From Holophagales bacterium (lineage in GTDB: Bacteria > Acidobacteriota > Thermoanaerobaculia > UBA5066), in assembly GCA_016719485.1 (NCBI GenBank), contig JADJZB010000008.1, positions 124,001 through 188,000 of the forward strand: a DNA stretch of 64,000 nt, written 5' to 3'. The notes below the pieces were generated by a model. That model made no database searches, was not told the origin of the DNA, and saw nothing but the letters and a program-made list of their open reading frames with translations. The first letter of the stretch is position 1, and every line of letters starts with the position of its first letter. The translations under genes were made by a program, and so were the position numbers. Positions 61,336-64,000 of this stretch are shown here, in pieces.

Positions 61336-62674
61336 GCGCGGGCGCCCGGCCCGGGCCCCAGGCGAGACCGGCGAGGAGGACCAGTGCGTTCACGGCGGTT
61401 CCCGTGAGGACCGGGTCCGGGCCCCAGCCCGAGACCCTGGCGGCCACTGCGGCGCCCCCCCCGAGGAGCATCGACGCCCCGGCGACACCGGACCGCACGG
61501 AGAGACGGGGGACGAAGGCGAGAAGCGTGGGGAGGATGAGTCCCGACGCGAAGATGGTGTAGCCGAGGCGGAACGTCTCCAGGACGTCGCGCATCGCCAG
61601 CGCGACGGCGAGTCCGAGCACCCCGTAGGCGACGACGAGGAGCCGGGCCGTGCGGGGAGGGGCTCCGCCGAGCAGGTCGTGAGAGGTCGCCGCCGCGGCA
61701 GAGAGGAGAACCGAGTCGGCGGACGACTGCATCGTCGCCACGAGCGCGACGAGGAGAAGCGGCGAGAGGAGCGGCCCCGCCAGCTCGCGGACCGTGGCCG
61801 GGAAGAGGGCCTGGGGCTCACCGCCGACCCCGAGTGCGACGCCGGCGAGCGCCACGACCGTCACGGCGGCCCCGAATCCGAGCTTGCCCGCCGCAGCACC
61901 GAAGGCGGCGCGGCGAGCCGTCGCCGCGTCCCGGGCCGACAGGAGCTTGGCCCACACGTCGCTCCCGACCGCGTGGGGCAGGCCGACGAGGACGAGGAGC
62001 GCGCCCGCGTCGGACCAGCCGAAGCGGGGGCCGACGGGGAAGACGAGGAGTTCCTGCGGCCAGCCTGTCCGCGCCAGCGATGAGAGCGCGAGAGGAAGAG
62101 CGACGCCGACGATGCCGACGAGCATCAGGCCGAGCTGCAGGATGTCGGTCCTCACGACGGCCCGCTGCCCCCCGAGGCTCGTGTAGGCGACGAAGAGCGC
62201 GGCGGTGGCGACGAGGACCGTGGTGGCGTTCCAGTCGGTCAGGGCGGTGACGACCGTCTCGGTCGCCTGGGCGAGGAGGGCGAACCAGACGATCTCGGCG
62301 AGCACGACGAGGAGCGCGGCGATCTTCCGCACCCTCTCGCCGTAGAACCTTCCGACGACGGCGGCGAGCGTCACCTCTCCCGTCTCGCGGATCTTGCGGG
62401 CGAGGAAGAGGCCGAGGGCCAGGAGCCCGAGCGCCCCGGAGAGGTCGAGCCAGAGGCCGGGAAGGCCGCGAGCGGCAACGAGGGCTGCCAGGACCAGGGT
62501 GGTCGAGCCGCCGATCGTCGTGGAGGTGAGGGCGGCCCAGGTCGCGAGGAGGCCGAACGAACGATCTCCGAGGAGAAACGCCTCGGACGAGCGGGAGGCG
62601 CGGCGCGCGGCGAAGAGCCCCACCAGGAATACGGCGGCGCCGTAAGCCAGGAGCGCCGGGATCAACGCGCCCAC
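61319..62674 (-). CDS. sodium:solute symporter family protein
   Basis: A 451-residue inner-membrane transporter of the SSS family with about 12-13 hydrophobic helices. Typical segments are FLLGDRSFGLLATWAALTST, TSTTIGGSTTLVLAA (the Na+-site helix), VGRFYGERVRKIAALLVV, VAYTSLGGQRAVVRTDILQ and MQSSADSVLLSAAAATSHDL. The substrate (sugar, proline, pantothenate and others) cannot be told. GTG at 62674 is the start. It is convergent with TetR (17-bp overlap) and divergent from DUF2203. Confidence 0.88.
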   Translation of the reverse strand: MGALIPALLAYGAAVFLVGLFAARRASRSSEAFLLGDRSFGLLATWAALTSTTIGGSTTLVLAALVAARGLPGLWLDLSGALGLLALGLFLARKIRETGEVTLAAVVGRFYGERVRKIAALLVVLAEIVWFALLAQATETVVTALTDWNATTVLVATAALFVAYTSLGGQRAVVRTDILQLGLMLVGIVGVALPLALSSLARTGWPQELLVFPVGPRFGWSDAGALLVLVGLPHAVGSDVWAKLLSARDAATARRAAFGAAAGKLGFGAAVTVVALAGVALGVGGEPQALFPATVRELAGPLLSPLLLVALVATMQSSADSVLLSAAAATSHDLLGGAPPRTARLLVVAYGVLGLAVALAMRDVLETFRLGYTIFASGLILPTLLAFVPRLSVRSGVAGASMLLGGGAAVAARVSGWGPDPVLTGTAVNALVLLAGLAWGPGRAPALRRDR

Positions 62675-62682
62675 CTCCGGGT

Positions 62683-62688
62683 TACGAT
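62683..62688 (+). promoter_or_regulatory. -10 box (TACGAT) of a leaderless DUF2203 transcript
   Basis: TACGAT ends 6 nt before the GTG of the DUF2203 gene. The intergenic region with the SSS gene is only 20 bp. Confidence 0.35.
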
Positions 62689-62694
62689 CCTGGA

Positions 62695-63003
62695 GTGAAG
62701 AGGACGTTCACGTTCGAGGAGGCCCGCAAGCTCCTTCCCGCGGTAAGGGAGAGAACGCGGCGCGCCCTCTCGAAGATCGAAGGCCTCGCCGGGGGCGGAG
62801 CGGAGGCGGACGGGCCCGAGGCGCGGGAGGTCCTGGTGGCGTGGGCACGCGAGATGAACGAGCTCGGGATCGAGGTCAAGGGGCCGTGGCTCGTCGATTT
62901 CGACTCCGGCGACGGATACTGGTGCTGGCGGTGGCCCGAGGAGGCGCTCGACTACTACCACGGGTACGACGAGGGGTTCTCGGGGCGCGTCAGGATCCAG
63001 TAG
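62695..63003 (+). CDS. DUF2203 family protein
   Basis: A 102-residue protein with the DUF2203 layout: FTFEEARKLLPAVRERTRRA, a short linker, then ELGIEVKGPWLVDFDS and GYWCWRWPEEALDYYHGYDE, ending in FSGRVRIQ. The tryptophan-rich strand near the C-terminus is characteristic. Cytoplasmic, function unknown. The GTG at 62695 follows a TACGAT box. The 3' end overlaps the thioesterase gene by 14 bp on the other strand. Confidence 0.8.
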   Translation: MKRTFTFEEARKLLPAVRERTRRALSKIEGLAGGGAEADGPEAREVLVAWAREMNELGIEVKGPWLVDFDSGDGYWCWRWPEEALDYYHGYDEGFSGRVRIQ

Positions 63004-63493
63004 GAGGGTGGCCAAGGCGCGGGAAGCTCTTGGGCGGAGCCGCCTGGAACGCCTCGATCCGCGACCGCAGGTCCGCCGACAGCGGGGACTTCTTTCCCGC
63101 GGCCCAGTCCCAGGTCACCTGGATCGTACGACCCGAAGCGACGATGCGGACCTCGCCGTCGACCGCGCCCCCGGCCGCGACGATCCGGTAGTCGAACGCG
63201 AACGAGGAGGTCCCGAAATCACCGGCGCGGCACCCGACGAGGAGCCGCTCCCCGAGACGCACCGGCGAGACGTAATCGCACTCGGCCCTGGCCAGGACGA
63301 AGCCGATCCGCGCCGGGTCGATCGCTTCGTCCGGAACGCCGCCGGGGTGGATCGCCCGCCAGAACGCGAGGCGGGCCTGCTCGAAGTACGTCAGGTAGAC
63401 CGCGTTGTTCACGTGACCCATCGCGTCGAGGTCCCGGAAGCGGACCTCCACCCCGACGACGCACGGGAACTCGGGAAGACGGACATCACGCAT
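62990..63493 (-). CDS. acyl-CoA thioesterase of the YbgC/hotdog type
   Basis: A 167-residue hotdog-fold protein. The 4-hydroxybenzoyl-CoA thioesterase-like motif VRFRDLDAMGHVNNAVYLTY (catalytic Asp region) is at the N-terminus, with ECDYVSPVRLGERLLVGCRA after it and a C-terminal helix. It probably hydrolyses acyl-CoA esters; the acyl group is unknown. ATG at 63493 is chosen over a GTG at 63511 because TAGAGT lies 8 nt upstream of the ATG, matching the leaderless pattern; the GTG would place this box inside the gene. Confidence 0.85.
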   Translation of the reverse strand: MRDVRLPEFPCVVGVEVRFRDLDAMGHVNNAVYLTYFEQARLAFWRAIHPGGVPDEAIDPARIGFVLARAECDYVSPVRLGERLLVGCRAGDFGTSSFAFDYRIVAAGGAVDGEVRIVASGRTIQVTWDWAAGKKSPLSADLRSRIEAFQAAPPKSFPRLGHPPTGS

Positions 63494-63501
63494 CCGGATC
63501 G

Positions 63502-63507
63502 ACTCTA
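63502..63507 (-). promoter_or_regulatory. -10 box (TAGAGT) of the thioesterase gene
   Basis: On the minus strand TAGAGT ends 8 nt before the ATG at 63493. It decides between the two possible starts. Confidence 0.4.
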
Positions 63508-63538
63508 GCACTGCAGTTCGGGTGAGAATACGGTCGCG

Positions 63539-64000
63539 GTGGCACGCACCCCGAATCTCGACGACGACCTCGACTCCCTCCTCGACCGTGCGTTGCGCGG
63601 CGAGGGGGACGTGACCGACGAAAAGCTGCGCGCACGGCTCTCCCAGGCTTTTCCGGCGCTGCGCCCGCCCGCCGGCTCCCCCGTCAGCCGGCCCGCGTCG
63701 CCCGCCGCCACGACGCCCGGCTCGCCCACCCGGCCGATCGCGGGCGCCCCGCCCGCGGAGTCGACGGGACCGATCGAGGCGCCGACGCCCCTCCCGCCTG
63801 GAGTCTCGGGACCGAGCCTGGCCGAGGCTCTCCCGCTCGGCATCGTCCTCTCCGACGCCTCCGGACTCGTCAGGAGCGCGAACGCCATGGCGAGGAGGCT
63901 CTTCGGGGCCGAAGGGAAGGCCCTCGAGGGACGCCGGGTCATCGAGCTCTTCGAGGCGGTCGAGCGGGGCCAGCTCGCGGGCCTCCTGGAGGATGCGTTC
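63539..64000 (+). CDS. PAS-domain protein, N-terminal part (sensor kinase or regulator)
   Basis: The gene starts with GTG at 63539 and leaves the window at 64000 with 154 codons seen. The first ~110 residues are a charged stretch (LDDDLDSLLDRALRGEGDV) and a long Pro/Ala/Ser/Thr-rich linker. Then a PAS domain begins: LPLGIVLSDASGLVRSANAM, ARRLFGAEGKALEGRRVIELF. This layout is usual in soluble sensor histidine kinases or in PAS-containing regulators, but the output domain is outside the window. GAGAAT lies 9 nt before the start and no ribosome-binding site is seen. Confidence 0.7.
   Translation, partial: MARTPNLDDDLDSLLDRALRGEGDVTDEKLRARLSQAFPALRPPAGSPVSRPASPAATTPGSPTRPIAGAPPAESTGPIEAPTPLPPGVSGPSLAEALPLGIVLSDASGLVRSANAMARRLFGAEGKALEGRRVIELFEAVERGQLAGLLEDAF

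Overview
This window is the replication-origin region of a high-GC (roughly 70% by eye) Gram-negative bacterium. The gene set fits Acidobacteriota best, for example a Thermoanaerobaculia-like lineage. It has a complete bacillithiol set (bshA, bshB1, bshC), a bactofilin next to parAB, an F-ATPase operon with two b-type subunits, outer-membrane proteins, and DUF507, DUF2203 and DUF1573 genes. The phylum is an inference from gene content; no rRNA gene is present. I saw no tRNA, insertion sequence, prophage or CRISPR array, and no gene-free stretch longer than about 300 bases.

Layout. 1-0.85 kb: two envelope genes (DUF4097-like, RDD). 0.86-1.87 kb: an adenosine-deaminase-family gene. 1.8-6.0 kb: a minus-strand bacillithiol operon in the order methyltransferase-bshC-bshB1-bshA; the methyltransferase is a candidate for N-methyl-bacillithiol formation. 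6.1-12.4 kb: the F1/stator genes atpF'-F-H-A-G-D-C plus a small DUF4404-like gene, without atpB or atpE. 13.1-21.6 kb: the classical origin-left block, transcribed away from dnaA: rpmH-rnpA-yidD-yidC-mnmE-mnmG-rsmG-parA-parB-bactofilin, with a near-consensus parS inside the rsmG/parA overlap. 21.8-31.7 kb: dnaA-(putative oriC)-dnaN-recF-gyrB-gyrA, then a transaldolase-like gene lacking the Schiff-base lysine and a DUF507 gene. 31.75-36 kb: a MocR/PdxR regulator with palindromic operator candidates, pdxS, pdxT and an NAT-like hypothetical. 36-41 kb: a class II phosphodiesterase-like MBL protein and a three-gene envelope operon ending in a metalloprotease/beta-propeller/Omp85-barrel fusion. 41-55 kb: a dprA-topA-trmFO-xerC-hslV-hslU backbone, the same order as in Firmicutes, with lineage-specific insertions; topA carries a -1 frameshift. 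53-64 kb: FN3 lipoprotein, dapF, FAH-family, mpl, DUF1573, two exported proteins, a TetR regulator, an SSS transporter, DUF2203, a thioesterase and the start of a PAS-domain protein.

Transcription runs outward on both sides of the dnaA/dnaN region (mostly minus to the left, mostly plus to the right), as expected for an origin. Two expression habits recur. Many genes overlap as GTGA, with a GTG start sharing bases with the upstream TGA. Many first genes have a TANNNT box only 6-9 nt before the start codon and no Shine-Dalgarno sequence, which suggests leaderless mRNAs.

The observations most worth following up are the frameshifted topA, the leaderless-promoter pattern, the candidate N-methyl-bacillithiol methyltransferase, the protease/propeller/barrel fusion, the lysine-less transaldolase homologue, and the parS site embedded in coding sequence.
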